This document shows positions 41,259 to 49,973 of a stretch of DNA of 64,000 nt, in pieces. Under the pieces are notes generated by a model. That model made no database searches. It saw nothing but the letters and a program-made list of their open reading frames with translations, and was not told the origin of the DNA. Numbering within the stretch: position 1 is the stretch's first letter; every line of letters begins with the position of its first letter. The translations under genes and the position numbers were made by a program. The DNA comes from VRUE01 sp963705635 (GTDB lineage Bacteria; Actinomycetota; Thermoleophilia; Solirubrobacterales; 70-9), in NCBI GenBank assembly GCA_963705635.1, contig CAVPKH010000003.1:372001-436000 (forward strand), read 5' to 3'.

Positions 41259-44108
41259 CTAGCCGCAGGGCACCCGCAGCGGCAGCTGCTTGTCGTTCGC
41301 CTTCTTGCCGTTCTGGGCTTTCATGCCCAGCACCGAGGAGAGGCGGCCTTTGCAGAGGTTCCTGGAGTTGACCAGGAGGCCCTTCTTGCCGCCTTCCATG
41401 CGCAGCACGAACTTGCTCACCGGCTGGTCGGGGATGTTGTTGAACACGGTCTTGATCCCCCCGTTCTTGGAGGTGATCACCCCGTACAGCTGGATGTTCA
41501 CCTGACCGCGCAGATCGGCGACCAGGTCGGGCAATTCATGTTTGGAGGAGACCAGGTAGACCGGGCCCCGCAGCGGCTTGCCGAGCAGCGGGCTGCGCGC
41601 CTGCGCGTGCCCGTAGATGGCGGCCTTGGGACAGGTCTGCGAGGCCAGCTGCGGCCTCGTGCAAACGGTCTTGATGTGCGACTGGTCCAGGAACAGCGCG
41701 TGCGGCAGGGCAAGTGCCGTGCGCAGGACGTTGGCGTCCTTTCCGCGGGTTTCGAGAATCGCCCGCAGCTTCGGGTGCTTTGCCCTCTGGGTTACGCCCT
41801 TGCCGCCGAACAGCCGCGTGTGCAGCGTCGGCTTGAAGCCCAGCTTGTTGCAGCCAGTTGCCTGGAAGGGCACCGACACCGGGTACGAGCTGAAAGCCGC
41901 CGGATCGGTTGGATTGGACCCGCCTCCGTTGAGGAAGCCGCTGATCGAGTCGGCGTTGCAGTTGGTCGGGTTGTGCATGAACTTCTTGCGGTCGACGTTG
42001 ACGTCGATCGCGCGCAGGTCGAGCTTGACCCCGCCGTAGACGTCGGGAATCGGATCGGAGACGGCGTTGACCTGCGCCGTCACCGGATCGACGAACAGAG
42101 CCACCCGGACAACCACGTTGCCGAGGTCGAACGGTCCGGCCAGCGCCGGGGTGATCGTCACGAACGAGAGCGGCGCACCTTTGTAGGGACCCATCAGGTA
42201 GGCCTTGCCGCCGATCTTCAGCGGAACGGAGCCGGTTCCCGATTCGGTCGTGGTGGTGCCGATCTCGCTTGCCGTCGGACAACTCGGGCTGGCCAGCTCG
42301 GCCGCCCCGCTGCTTGCCGCAGCCGCCGCCAGGGCGTCCTCGGGGCAGTAGGGAATGCCGGTCAGGTTGCCCGCGTGACCCTTGGGCAGGGTGACGTTGA
42401 CGCCCTTCAGCTCCTGTTCTCCGTCGCCGCGGCCGATGTGGACGCGGAAGGGGCTGTAGGCATTGGCCTTGGTGCTGTCGGATTTAGCCGTGTAGCTGGG
42501 TTTGAACGGCCGGGCCGCCAGCGTCGCCGGGCAGGTGCCGCCACCCGGGGCGGTCGAGAGGGTGAAGCCGCTCGACGGGTTCTTCGTCGATTTCGGCGTC
42601 GACCACGGTTCCATCACGCTGGTCGTGGTTGCCGGCGAACAGGTTGGCGGGCTGCTCAGCACCCCCTTGGCGTCGTCGAGGTGCACTTTGACCGATGTGA
42701 ACGGCACCTGTGGGGTCTCGGCGAACGTCGCCGTCAACTGCCCGGTTTTCGGGTTCGCTTTCGTGTTGCCGATCAACCGTGCTGAGATCCCATATTCCGC
42801 CGACTCGGCGACGACGAAGATGCGGAACTCGTCGCCCGACTCCGGATCGCGGCTGAGCTGCTGGCCGAGGTAGGCATTGCCCTTCAGGGTCCCGGCCGGC
42901 AGCGGCGGTGTCTCGACTTCAACCGTGCCGATCTTCGACCCGGCCGGGCAGGCCACCGGGTTGCGCGTGCCCTTGCCGAACTGGGCGTCGCTGCACGACT
43001 GCAGCCCGTTGGCAGCCGAGGGGTTCAGGCCCATGCCCTCCGGCAGGGTTACGTGGGCGTTGCGCAGATGGGACTCGCTCTGCGTTCCCCCACCTTCGAT
43101 GAACGGCAGGGTCGTCTCGATCGTCGGAGTTGCCGGCGAGTCGACCTGGGTCGTCCCCGGGGCGACGTTGAGCCCCGGATCGAAGGGCACGGTGGCGCAT
43201 CCGGTCTGGGTCAGGCCTTGGGGAAGGGTCGTGTCCGCTTCGAACGGGGTCGCGCTGTTGGGGAAGTCCGCTTCCGGCAGCGCGACCGACTCCGCCCGCA
43301 GGAACGTCGTGTAGATGCCCTCGTAAGGGGGCAGCTGAGAGCTGAAGCAGGTGGTCGGGTTGGTGATGTAAGTGCCGTCACCGGAGGTGCCGACGTTGAC
43401 CAGGCGGCTCTTCCAGCTCCGGGTGCCGGGGTTGGGCGAGGGGAGGTGGATGGTGAAGCTCTCGTGGTAGTCACCCTCCCAGGCGACTTCGGTGTTGAGG
43501 AAGACTGTTTTTTTGCTGGCGGGTGTGCTGCCGATTTTGAAACCGAATTTGGCCGGTTCGCCGAAGTCCGGAACGAGGTTGTAGAGGGGAACCCTGGTGA
43601 CGAACTGGGTGGGCGGAACTTCGCCTCCGTTGGCTTCGATCTTGAGGGTCAGTCGCTCTTCGCCGACCTGGCTCGAAGCCGCGCAGCCCGGAAGTTCGGT
43701 CGGTGGGGCCGGGGTTTCGAATTCCGCCATCGTGCAGCGAGTCAGGGTGGCCTGTGGATTGACGGTCAACCCAGGCGGAAGATCGACGTGGATCGTCTTC
43801 ACCGGCCCGATTGGACGCATTGCCCCTGGAAAATTGACGGGGTCAAATTCTTCCTGCTTGACGATGTACTGCGTGAAGCCGATCGGCGGATGACCGGCCG
43901 CGGTCCTGAAGTACTGCGAAATCGGCGATTCCGGCCGACACTGGTCAGTGATCAGGTCTTCGGTACAGGTCCCCGCTTGCCAGCCGTCAAGGGCGGTCGA
44001 AGGGGTGTGCTGTTCTTCGATGATGTCTCCGGTATCGGCCTGTGCAACCGATACCCCGAATACAAGCCACACAGACATCACCACGAAAGCGATCAGACGC
44101 CTAGCCAT
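41259..44108 (-). CDS. Large secreted protein of unknown function
   Basis: 949 residues. Signal peptide LIAFVVMSVWLVFGVSVAQA, then an all-beta-looking extracellular protein rich in Thr, Pro, Gly and Ser. It has repeated Cys-containing segments (TRCTMAEFETPAPP; LQSCSDAQFGKG; IPYCPEDALAAA) and recurring phrases of the type LPPGLTVNP, LPEGMGLNP and LPKGHAGNL. These look like tandem copies of one domain in which a Leu-Pro-x-Gly turn precedes a Cys pair. It ends KANDKQLPLRVPCG. Similar proteins are, from memory, frequent in Solirubrobacterales. Probably a cell-surface protein. It has its own promoter region and a terminator hairpin at its 3' side. Confidence 0.75.
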   Translation of the reverse strand: MARRLIAFVVMSVWLVFGVSVAQADTGDIIEEQHTPSTALDGWQAGTCTEDLITDQCRPESPISQYFRTAAGHPPIGFTQYIVKQEEFDPVNFPGAMRPIGPVKTIHVDLPPGLTVNPQATLTRCTMAEFETPAPPTELPGCAASSQVGEERLTLKIEANGGEVPPTQFVTRVPLYNLVPDFGEPAKFGFKIGSTPASKKTVFLNTEVAWEGDYHESFTIHLPSPNPGTRSWKSRLVNVGTSGDGTYITNPTTCFSSQLPPYEGIYTTFLRAESVALPEADFPNSATPFEADTTLPQGLTQTGCATVPFDPGLNVAPGTTQVDSPATPTIETTLPFIEGGGTQSESHLRNAHVTLPEGMGLNPSAANGLQSCSDAQFGKGTRNPVACPAGSKIGTVEVETPPLPAGTLKGNAYLGQQLSRDPESGDEFRIFVVAESAEYGISARLIGNTKANPKTGQLTATFAETPQVPFTSVKVHLDDAKGVLSSPPTCSPATTTSVMEPWSTPKSTKNPSSGFTLSTAPGGGTCPATLAARPFKPSYTAKSDSTKANAYSPFRVHIGRGDGEQELKGVNVTLPKGHAGNLTGIPYCPEDALAAAAASSGAAELASPSCPTASEIGTTTTESGTGSVPLKIGGKAYLMGPYKGAPLSFVTITPALAGPFDLGNVVVRVALFVDPVTAQVNAVSDPIPDVYGGVKLDLRAIDVNVDRKKFMHNPTNCNADSISGFLNGGGSNPTDPAAFSSYPVSVPFQATGCNKLGFKPTLHTRLFGGKGVTQRAKHPKLRAILETRGKDANVLRTALALPHALFLDQSHIKTVCTRPQLASQTCPKAAIYGHAQARSPLLGKPLRGPVYLVSSKHELPDLVADLRGQVNIQLYGVITSKNGGIKTVFNNIPDQPVSKFVLRMEGGKKGLLVNSRNLCKGRLSSVLGMKAQNGKKANDKQLPLRVPCG

Positions 44109-44234
44109 TCATTTCTCCTCATTCGCATTGGACGTAACCCAGTCCCTGCGCATGGCGCTAAATCCTTCCGCGCCTATTACGGTACTCGCCTATACCCGCT
44201 GCAATCAAGGGGGGAAACCCGCAGATCCCCCGCA

Positions 44235-44256
44235 GACGCCATCGATCGATGGCGTC
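44235..44256. promoter_or_regulatory. 22-bp perfect palindrome upstream of the large secreted-protein gene
   Basis: The half-site GACGCCATCGA is followed directly by its complement with no spacer. It lies between two divergent genes, 127 bases upstream of the 41259-44108 gene and 77 upstream of the 44333 gene. It could be an operator. Confidence 0.35.
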
Positions 44257-44332
44257 GAGGCCGCAAATCGGCTCCAGCAAGCCATTGCCGCGAGTGGGCG
44301 CCCGGTCCTAGCCGGGTAGGGTCGAACCTGCA

Positions 44333-44812
44333 ATGTCCGTCCAAAGCGACCGCCTGCCGCACGTCGACGAGCACTCGCTCGCCGTCGGGGCCGGCGCCGA
44401 CGCGACCTGGGAGGCGCTGCTGCGCGTGGTCGAGGGGTCGTTCGGCTCGCGCGCAACCGCGCGAATCGCGCGCCTGCTGGGCTGCGCCGAGGTCGACGCC
44501 TCAGGGCCCCGACCGCTCGCTGCCGGCTCCACCCTTCCCGGCTTCGCAATCGAGGCGTCGGAGCGGCCCGGGCAGCTCGCCCTCACCGGCGGCCATCGCT
44601 TCTCCGACTATGCCCTGATCTTCCGCTTGAGCGAGGGGGACGGGGGGAGCACCGTGGTCCGGGCCGAGACCAGGGCCAGCTTCCCCGGCCTCAGGGGTCG
44701 GGCCTACCGCGCCATGGTCGTCGGCACTCGCGGCCACGTCCTGGTTACGCGCCGCCTCCTCGGCGCGGTCAAACGACGCGCCGAGAGGCCCGCGCCGCCG
44801 CGATCCGCGTAG
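44333..44812 (+). CDS. SRPBCC/START-like protein
   Basis: 159 residues with the pattern of DUF2867/SRPBCC-like proteins: an early DATWEALLRVV helix, a G-x-TLPGFAIEASERPGQLALTG middle, FSDYALIFRLSE and a final amphipathic helix GRAYRAMVVGTRGHVLVTRR. Such proteins bind small hydrophobic ligands or act as dehydratase-like folds. It converges with the NAD(P)-binding gene at 44837. That gene and the next (45812) have related themes, suggesting a small metabolic group. Confidence 0.65.
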   Translation: MSVQSDRLPHVDEHSLAVGAGADATWEALLRVVEGSFGSRATARIARLLGCAEVDASGPRPLAAGSTLPGFAIEASERPGQLALTGGHRFSDYALIFRLSEGDGGSTVVRAETRASFPGLRGRAYRAMVVGTRGHVLVTRRLLGAVKRRAERPAPPRSA

Positions 44813-44836
44813 CCCGCGGGTCCAGCCCCGGCCGAG

Positions 44837-45763
44837 TCAGCCCGCGGCGAGGGCGGCTGACGATCCGCCGCTTTCCTCGGCGAAGGCGCGCCGCAGCGCC
44901 TCGTCGAACGATTCCGGCGAGATCCCGAACGGCTCCGCGCCGGAGGGGTCGGTGACAATGGTCGCCGTGGTCAGGCCCTCGACCAGGGGGCGCGCCACCC
45001 TCGTGTCGACCGGCGTGACGAGGCCCAGCCAGAGCGCCGACAGCCAGGGCGTGATGAAGGGAACCGGAAGCTTCCGCCGCGGTGACTTCCCCATCGCGAT
45101 CGCCATCCGATCCAGCATCGCCGAGTAGGAGAGCACGTCGGGGCCGCCGATCTGCACCTCGCGGCCCTCGGACTCGGCAACCTCGGGAGCGCGCCGCAGG
45201 TATTCGACCGTCGCCTCGATGCCGATCGGCTGCGTGTCCGTGCGCAACCAGCTGGGGGCGATCATCAGCGGCAGCCGCCCAACCAGGTAGCGCAGGGTCC
45301 TGTAGGACTCGCTGCCGGCGCCGACCACCATCGCCGCCCGGAAGTAGGTCAGCGGAGGGCCCTCGGCGGCGAGGACGCGCGCGGTCTGGTGACGGCTGCG
45401 CAGGTGCTCCGATTCACCCTCGGCGCCGAGCCCGCCGAGGTAGACGACCCGCCTGACCCCTTCGCGCTTGGCCATCCGGGCGAAGTTGAGGGCGCCGAGG
45501 CGCTCGCGCTCGGCAAACCCCGCGCCCCCTCCCATCGCGTGGACGAGGTAGTAGGCGACCTCGACGCCCTCCGCCGCGCCCGCGAGGCTCACCGCCTCGG
45601 TGACGTCGCCGACGTGCAGGTCCAGCCCCGCCGCCTCGAGCGAAGGCGCCTTGGAGCGATCGCGGACCAGGCACCTGACCGGTGACCCCGAGCCCTGCAT
45701 CGATTTCGCCAGCCGGCCGCCGACGAAACCCGTTGCCCCGGCGATGAGGGTGCTTGCCGCGAT
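44837..45763 (-). CDS. NAD(P)-binding Rossmann-fold protein (NmrA/atypical SDR)
   Basis: About 308 residues. The nucleotide loop is TLIAGATGFVGGRLA (GxxGxxG). It continues RCLVRDRSKAPSLEAAG, HVGDVTEAVSLAGAAEGVEV, YYLVHAMGGG and RVVYLGGLGAEGE, like NAD(P)H-binding proteins sometimes annotated NmrA/complex I NDUFA9-like. ATG at 45700 would cut off the glycine loop. Between the upstream stop (near 45780) and the loop there is no ATG, GTG or TTG, so the true start is unresolved (ATC at 45763 or a missing base). It is divergent from the SRPBCC gene at 45812. Confidence 0.75.
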   Translation of the reverse strand: MAASTLIAGATGFVGGRLAKSMQGSGSPVRCLVRDRSKAPSLEAAGLDLHVGDVTEAVSLAGAAEGVEVAYYLVHAMGGGAGFAERERLGALNFARMAKREGVRRVVYLGGLGAEGESEHLRSRHQTARVLAAEGPPLTYFRAAMVVGAGSESYRTLRYLVGRLPLMIAPSWLRTDTQPIGIEATVEYLRRAPEVAESEGREVQIGGPDVLSYSAMLDRMAIAMGKSPRRKLPVPFITPWLSALWLGLVTPVDTRVARPLVEGLTTATIVTDPSGAEPFGISPESFDEALRRAFAEESGGSSAALAAG

Positions 45764-45811
45764 CTTCCCAAGCTACTCGGCCGGCGCGTTGGGGCTGCGA
45801 AGCTACGGCCC

Positions 45812-46291
45812 GTGCCCGTACACGTCCTCGAGCGGAGCCAGCGGATCGAGCTGCCGATCGAGCAGGCCTTCGCCTTCTATGGCGACGCGCTCAACCTGGA
45901 GCCGCTAACCCCTCCCTGGCTCCACTTCAGGGTGACGACGCCGGGGCCGATCGTGATGCGGGCCGGCACGCTGCTCGACTACCGGCTGAAGCTGCACGGG
46001 GTGCCGGTGCGCTGGCAAACCCGGATCGAGACCTGGGAACCGCCGGCGCGCTTCGTCGACATCCAGGCCAGGGGCCCCTACTCCCTCTGGGAGCACACCC
46101 ACCTGTTCGAGCGCGACGGCGAGGGCGCGACCATCAGCCAGGACCGCGTCCGCTACGAGATCCCGCTGGGGCCGCTCGGGGAGATCGCGCACCGCCTCTT
46201 CGTCCGCCGCGACCTGGCGCGGATCTTCGACTACCGCGGCGAAGCCGTGGCCGAGCACCTTGCCGCGAGCAGCGCCGAGGTGCGGCCGTAG
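45812..46291 (+). CDS. SRPBCC-family ligand-binding protein
   Basis: 159 residues from GTG. It begins VHVLERSQRIELPIEQAFAF, the typical first strand and helix of polyketide-cyclase-like SRPBCC proteins, then LTPPWLHFRV, LDYRLKLHGVPVRWQTRIE, FVDIQARGPYSLWEHTHLF and a final helix (FVRRDLARIFDYRGEAVAEH). The family is cytosolic and ligand-binding; the role is unknown. It is divergent from the Rossmann-fold gene at 44837, an arrangement often seen for these two families. Confidence 0.8.
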   Translation: MPVHVLERSQRIELPIEQAFAFYGDALNLEPLTPPWLHFRVTTPGPIVMRAGTLLDYRLKLHGVPVRWQTRIETWEPPARFVDIQARGPYSLWEHTHLFERDGEGATISQDRVRYEIPLGPLGEIAHRLFVRRDLARIFDYRGEAVAEHLAASSAEVRP

Positions 46292-46300
46292 CGCGCAGCC

Positions 46301-46612
46301 TCAGCCGCTGAGCTCGTCGCTGCGTTTGACCGGCTTCCCCGGCAGCAGCGTGAAGGCAGCGATCATCTCCGAGCCGATGACGAGGTCCTCGCCGTGTGAG
46401 TTGAGGCTCACCTTGCCGTGCGGCCCCGGGGAAATCGCCGGATCACCCTCCGTCAGCAGGCCGTCGACTCGGTGGCCGGTCGTCGCCTCGATCCTGATCG
46501 GGATGCCGTCATCGCGCTCGGCTCGAACCCGCTCGAGGGCATCGTGGAACCACGAGGGCGGCTCGGCCGGCGGGCGCTCGTAGCGGGTTCCGATCGCGAA
46601 GGTCTCGGCCAT
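46301..46612 (-). CDS. Hypothetical protein
   Basis: 103 residues from ATG 46612: MAETFAIGTRYERPP, FHDALERVRAERDDGIPIRI, then a beta-rich second half (GHRVDGLLTEGD ... GEDLVIGSEMIAAF). No domain recognised. Convergent with the SRPBCC gene and divergent from the TetR gene, so the palindrome at 46658-46675 may also control it. Confidence 0.55.
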   Translation of the reverse strand: MAETFAIGTRYERPPAEPPSWFHDALERVRAERDDGIPIRIEATTGHRVDGLLTEGDPAISPGPHGKVSLNSHGEDLVIGSEMIAAFTLLPGKPVKRSDELSG

Positions 46613-46657
46613 GGGCCGAGAATCTACGGATCGGCCGCGCGCCGCGTTCAGAGGTGC

Positions 46658-46675
46658 TGCAACAGCGCTGTTGCA
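46658..46675. promoter_or_regulatory. Putative TetR-type operator
   Basis: TGCAACAGCGCTGTTGCA is an 18-bp perfect palindrome between a TetR-family gene and a divergent hypothetical gene. An imperfect second one (TATCT...AGATA) follows. Size and place suit TetR autoregulation. Confidence 0.6.
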
Positions 46676-46690
46676 TATCTGCATCAACAG

Positions 46691-47296
46691 AGATACCGTG
46701 CTTCGATCGCCGAGTCCGTTTCCCAAGCGGAGTTCCTCGAGGCGGCCCGCCGGGCGCTCTCAGCCCACGGCTACAACGGCGCCACCGTCGAGCGCATCGC
46801 CGCGGAGGCCGGCGTCTCCCGCGTGACCCTGCATCGTCGCGGCATCAGCAAGGACGGCCTGCTCGCCGGGCTGGTCTCGCGGGCGACCGAGGACTACCGC
46901 CGGGCGCTGTGGCCGGCGCTGACCGCGGAGGGCTGCGGCGCCGAGCGGCTGACCCGGGCGCTGGAAGCGCACTGCGCCGTGGCGGAGGAGCACATGGGGC
47001 TGCTCCTCGCCCTGCGCGCCCAGGCCGATGGCGTCTTTCACGAGGAGGGAGAGGAGGCGCTGACCCGCGACGTCTTTACCGAGCCGCTCGAGCGGCTCCT
47101 GCGCGACGGCGCCGCCGACGGCTCGCTGCGGGTGAACGACCCCCGCGAGATGGCCACCGTTCTCTTCAACCTCGTCGGCTGGACCTACGTCCACCTGCGA
47201 ACCGGGCATGGCTGGCCGCCCGAGCGGGCCCTGCGGGCGACGCTCGAGCCGACCCTGCACGGACTGCTGGCGGCGTCGCCGGGATCGCCGCGATGA
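46691..47296 (+). CDS. TetR-family transcriptional regulator
   Basis: About 195 residues. The N-terminal DNA-binding domain reads FLEAARRALSAHGYNGATVE, RIAAEAGVSRVTLHRRGISK; the C-terminal ligand domain includes VAEEHMGLLLALRAQADG. No ATG, GTG or TTG precedes the DNA-binding domain in this frame. GTG at 46698 is in another frame and would join if TTTCCC had one more C. The boundary given is therefore approximate. The downstream methyltransferase overlaps its stop (ATGA), so the two form an operon, probably self-regulated through the palindrome upstream. Confidence 0.8.
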   Translation, partial: RYRASIAESVSQAEFLEAARRALSAHGYNGATVERIAAEAGVSRVTLHRRGISKDGLLAGLVSRATEDYRRALWPALTAEGCGAERLTRALEAHCAVAEEHMGLLLALRAQADGVFHEEGEEALTRDVFTEPLERLLRDGAADGSLRVNDPREMATVLFNLVGWTYVHLRTGHGWPPERALRATLEPTLHGLLAASPGSPR

Positions 47297-47946
47297 GCTC
47301 GGAGGGCCGTTACGTACCTGCCGCCGGGCTGCGCGGCATGACCCGTTTCTACGACTCCGCGATCGCGCTGACGATGCGCGAGCGGCTCTTCCGCGGCCGC
47401 CTCGCCCAGCAGGTCCTGGCGGGCCTGCCGCAGAGCGGCCGCATCGCCGACGTCGGCGCCGGGACCGGCACCTTGGCGATCGCCCTCGCCGCGGCGCCCG
47501 CCGCGGCGGAGGTGGTCGCCGTCGACGGAGATCCGCAGGTGCTGGCAATCGCCCGGGCCAAGCCGGGCGCTGCCCGCGTCGAGTGGAAGTCGGGACTGGC
47601 GGACGGGCTGCCGCTTGCCGATCGAAGCTGCGACCGGGTCGTGATGTCGCTCCTCCTGCACCACCTGGGCGCCGACGGCAAGCGCGCCGCCCTCGCCGAG
47701 GCCCAGCGGGTCCTCCGCGACGGCGGCAGGCTCCACATCGCCGACTGGGGCAAGCCGCAGGACCCGCTGATGCGGGCCTGCCTCTTCACCCTCGCCATCA
47801 TCGACGGGTTCGACGGCATCCGCGATCATGCCGCCGGCCGCCTGCCGCTCTTCATCGAAGGCGCCGGCTTCTCCGCGGTCGAGCGCCACGATCGGCTGCG
47901 AACGGCCTGGGGAAGCCTGGAGCTGCTCAGCGCGGTGCGCCGCTAG
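47293..47946 (+). CDS. SAM-dependent methyltransferase (class I)
   Basis: 217 residues. Motif I is IADVGAGTGTLAIALA, the acidic end of strand 2 is VVAVDGDPQVL, then GLADGLPLADRSCDRVVMSL (motif II region) and RVLRDGGRLHIADWGKP (motif III). It resembles UbiE/phospholipid-type methyltransferases. The substrate is unknown. Co-transcribed with the TetR gene, its expression probably responds to the TetR ligand. Confidence 0.9.
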   Translation: MSSEGRYVPAAGLRGMTRFYDSAIALTMRERLFRGRLAQQVLAGLPQSGRIADVGAGTGTLAIALAAAPAAAEVVAVDGDPQVLAIARAKPGAARVEWKSGLADGLPLADRSCDRVVMSLLLHHLGADGKRAALAEAQRVLRDGGRLHIADWGKPQDPLMRACLFTLAIIDGFDGIRDHAAGRLPLFIEGAGFSAVERHDRLRTAWGSLELLSAVRR

Positions 47947-48065
47947 CCCGGGGCACCCGGCGGCCAGCACGGCCCGCCCTCCAGCGCAGAGCGGCCGCTC
48001 GCCTGCCAACCTTGCCGAAGCCGAGAGCGACCGCGGGCGTCTCGCCCCCACGCTCCCCCACCAGG

Positions 48066-48446
48066 GTGACCACCATTCGACTCGACCACGTACAGATCGC
48101 CGCACCACCCGACTGCGAGGCGGCGGCGCGGCGGTTCTTCGGTGACCTGATCGGCCTGCCAGAGCTGGCAAAGCCCGAGCCGCTGCGAGGGCGCGGCGGC
48201 GTCTGGTTCGCACTCGGCGAGCAGCAGCTGCACGTCGGGGTCGAGGCGCCGTTCTCGCCCGCGCTCAAGGCCCACCCAGCGATACGAGTTTCGCTCGCCA
48301 CCCTCGATGCGCTCGCAAGCCGCCTGGCCGCGGCCAGCGCCGAGGTCCTCTGGGATGACTCGCTGCCGGGGGAGCGCCGCTTCTACTCCCGGGACCCGTG
48401 GGGCAACCGCATCGAGTTCCTCGCGAGGGAGCTCGAACAGGATTGA
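48066..48446 (+). CDS. VOC (glyoxalase/bleomycin-resistance fold) protein
   Basis: 126 residues from GTG 48066. It starts IRLDHVQIAAPPDCEAAARR FF and has FALGEQQLHVGVEAPF, HPAIRVSLATLDALASRL and a final DPWGNRIEFLARE, which contains the metal-ligand Glu of VOC proteins. Metal-dependent lyase, dioxygenase or drug-binding protein; no specific substrate can be named. It follows the methyltransferase on the same strand after 119 bases of nothing recognisable. Confidence 0.88.
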   Translation: MTTIRLDHVQIAAPPDCEAAARRFFGDLIGLPELAKPEPLRGRGGVWFALGEQQLHVGVEAPFSPALKAHPAIRVSLATLDALASRLAAASAEVLWDDSLPGERRFYSRDPWGNRIEFLARELEQD

Positions 48447-48570
48447 CGGGCGGGGAGCGAATGCTTGTGTGCCGTCACCATCGGACCGCGCTCGATTCTG
48501 CCGGTCACGATTTGCGCCGAGCAGCGCCGGGCCCTTTGCGCCCGGGCCCTCGACCACCTAAGGTGAACGC

Positions 48571-49803
48571 GTGAGCAAGCGGGGCATGCACCCACTCGCC
48601 GACAGCTCGCGCCTCGCCGCCGTCAAGGGGCGACCCCGCCGAGCATCGGCATCCATCCATTCCCTCGACGAGGCCTGCTCCACGCTCGTAGCTCGCCTGC
48701 GCGAGCGCCTCCCGGAGCTGGAAGCGACCCTCACCACCCGGGTCTACGCGATCTCGGACCCCCGCGAGGTCGCCGACCCCGCCTACCTACCCAGCCTGCG
48801 CGCCGCCCTCACCACCGCCCTCGACTACGGCCTCACCGCGATCGAGCTAGGCGAGCGCCGCGCCCCCGGCGTCCCACCGGCCCTGCTCGCCGAGGCGCGC
48901 CTGGCGGCTCGCGCTGGCGTAGCCCTCGACACCGTGCTGCGGCGCTACTTCGCCGGCAATGCCCTGCTCGGCGACTTCCTCGTCGACGAGGCGGAGCGGG
49001 CCGAGGTGCCGAGCTCCGCCCTGCGCCGACTGCTGCGCAGGCAGGCCACGCTCTTCGATCGCCTGCTCGAGGCGGTGAGCGAAGAGCACGCCCGCGAGGC
49101 CAAGAGCTGGCCGAGCAGCGCCGCGGAGCGGCGTCGCGAGTGCGTCAAGAGCCTGCTCGCCGGCGAGCTGGTCGATCACTCCGAGCTCGGATATGACCTC
49201 GACGCCCACCACCTCGCCCTGATCGCCAAGGGAGACGGGTCGCCGGAGGCAATGCGCGCGTTGGCCGAGAGGCTCGACCGCAACCTGCTCGCCGTCTGCC
49301 GCGAGGAGGAGTCCACCTGGGCCTGCTGGCTCGGAGGCAGGCGCCCGCTCGAGGCCGAGCAGGCCCTGCAAGCGCTTGGCGAAATCCCCCTGGATCGGGT
49401 GCTCGTGACCGTCGGCGAGCCCGGCGAGGGGCTCTCGGGCTGGCGGCTCAGCCACCGCCAGGCCAAGGCGGCGCTGCCGATCGCCGAGCGCAGGGGGCAG
49501 CCCGTCCTCCGCTACGGCGACGTCGCCCTGCTGGCATCGGTCCTCCGCGACGATCTCGTTGCCACCTCGCTGCACCAGCTCTACCTGGAACCACTCGAAA
49601 ACGCGCGGGACGGCGGCAAGATGGCGCGGGAGACCCTGCGCGCCTACTTCGCCGCGGAGCGGAATGTCTCCTCGACCGCCGCCGTGCTGGGCGTGGATCG
49701 TCGCACGGTGAGCAATCGCATTCGCGCCATCGAGGATCTCTTCGGCCGCCCCCTCAAGGACGTCGCGACGGAGCTGGAGACCGCACTGCAGCTGGGCGAC
49801 TGA
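48571..49803 (+). CDS. PucR/CdaR-family transcriptional regulator
   Basis: 410 residues from GTG. The C-terminal PucR helix-turn-helix is clear: LRAYFAAERNVSSTAAVLGV DRRTVSNRIRAIEDLFGR. The middle part (about 190-330) fits the degenerate GGDEF-like domain of CdaR proteins (DLDAHHLALIAKGDG ... VLVTVGEPGEGLSGWRLSHR). The N-terminal 190 residues form a helical sensor (RAGVALDTVLRRYFAGNALL). Such regulators control purine, sugar-diacid or other catabolic genes. No target operon is adjacent. Confidence 0.9.
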   Translation: MSKRGMHPLADSSRLAAVKGRPRRASASIHSLDEACSTLVARLRERLPELEATLTTRVYAISDPREVADPAYLPSLRAALTTALDYGLTAIELGERRAPGVPPALLAEARLAARAGVALDTVLRRYFAGNALLGDFLVDEAERAEVPSSALRRLLRRQATLFDRLLEAVSEEHAREAKSWPSSAAERRRECVKSLLAGELVDHSELGYDLDAHHLALIAKGDGSPEAMRALAERLDRNLLAVCREEESTWACWLGGRRPLEAEQALQALGEIPLDRVLVTVGEPGEGLSGWRLSHRQAKAALPIAERRGQPVLRYGDVALLASVLRDDLVATSLHQLYLEPLENARDGGKMARETLRAYFAAERNVSSTAAVLGVDRRTVSNRIRAIEDLFGRPLKDVATELETALQLGD

Positions 49804-49973
49804 CTCGATCGCGGTCGCCCGCGGGGTGCCCGGACCCGTAGCGCCGTCACGGCTCGCGCCTTCCCAGCTTGCTCAATCCCCGGTCAGCAAAGCCCCATAT
49901 TGGGGAAGCGACACCAGCCCCCAGGCGGAAAGGATTGGCTTGACCGATCCATCTCAAGAGGCAAGGGGAAAGC

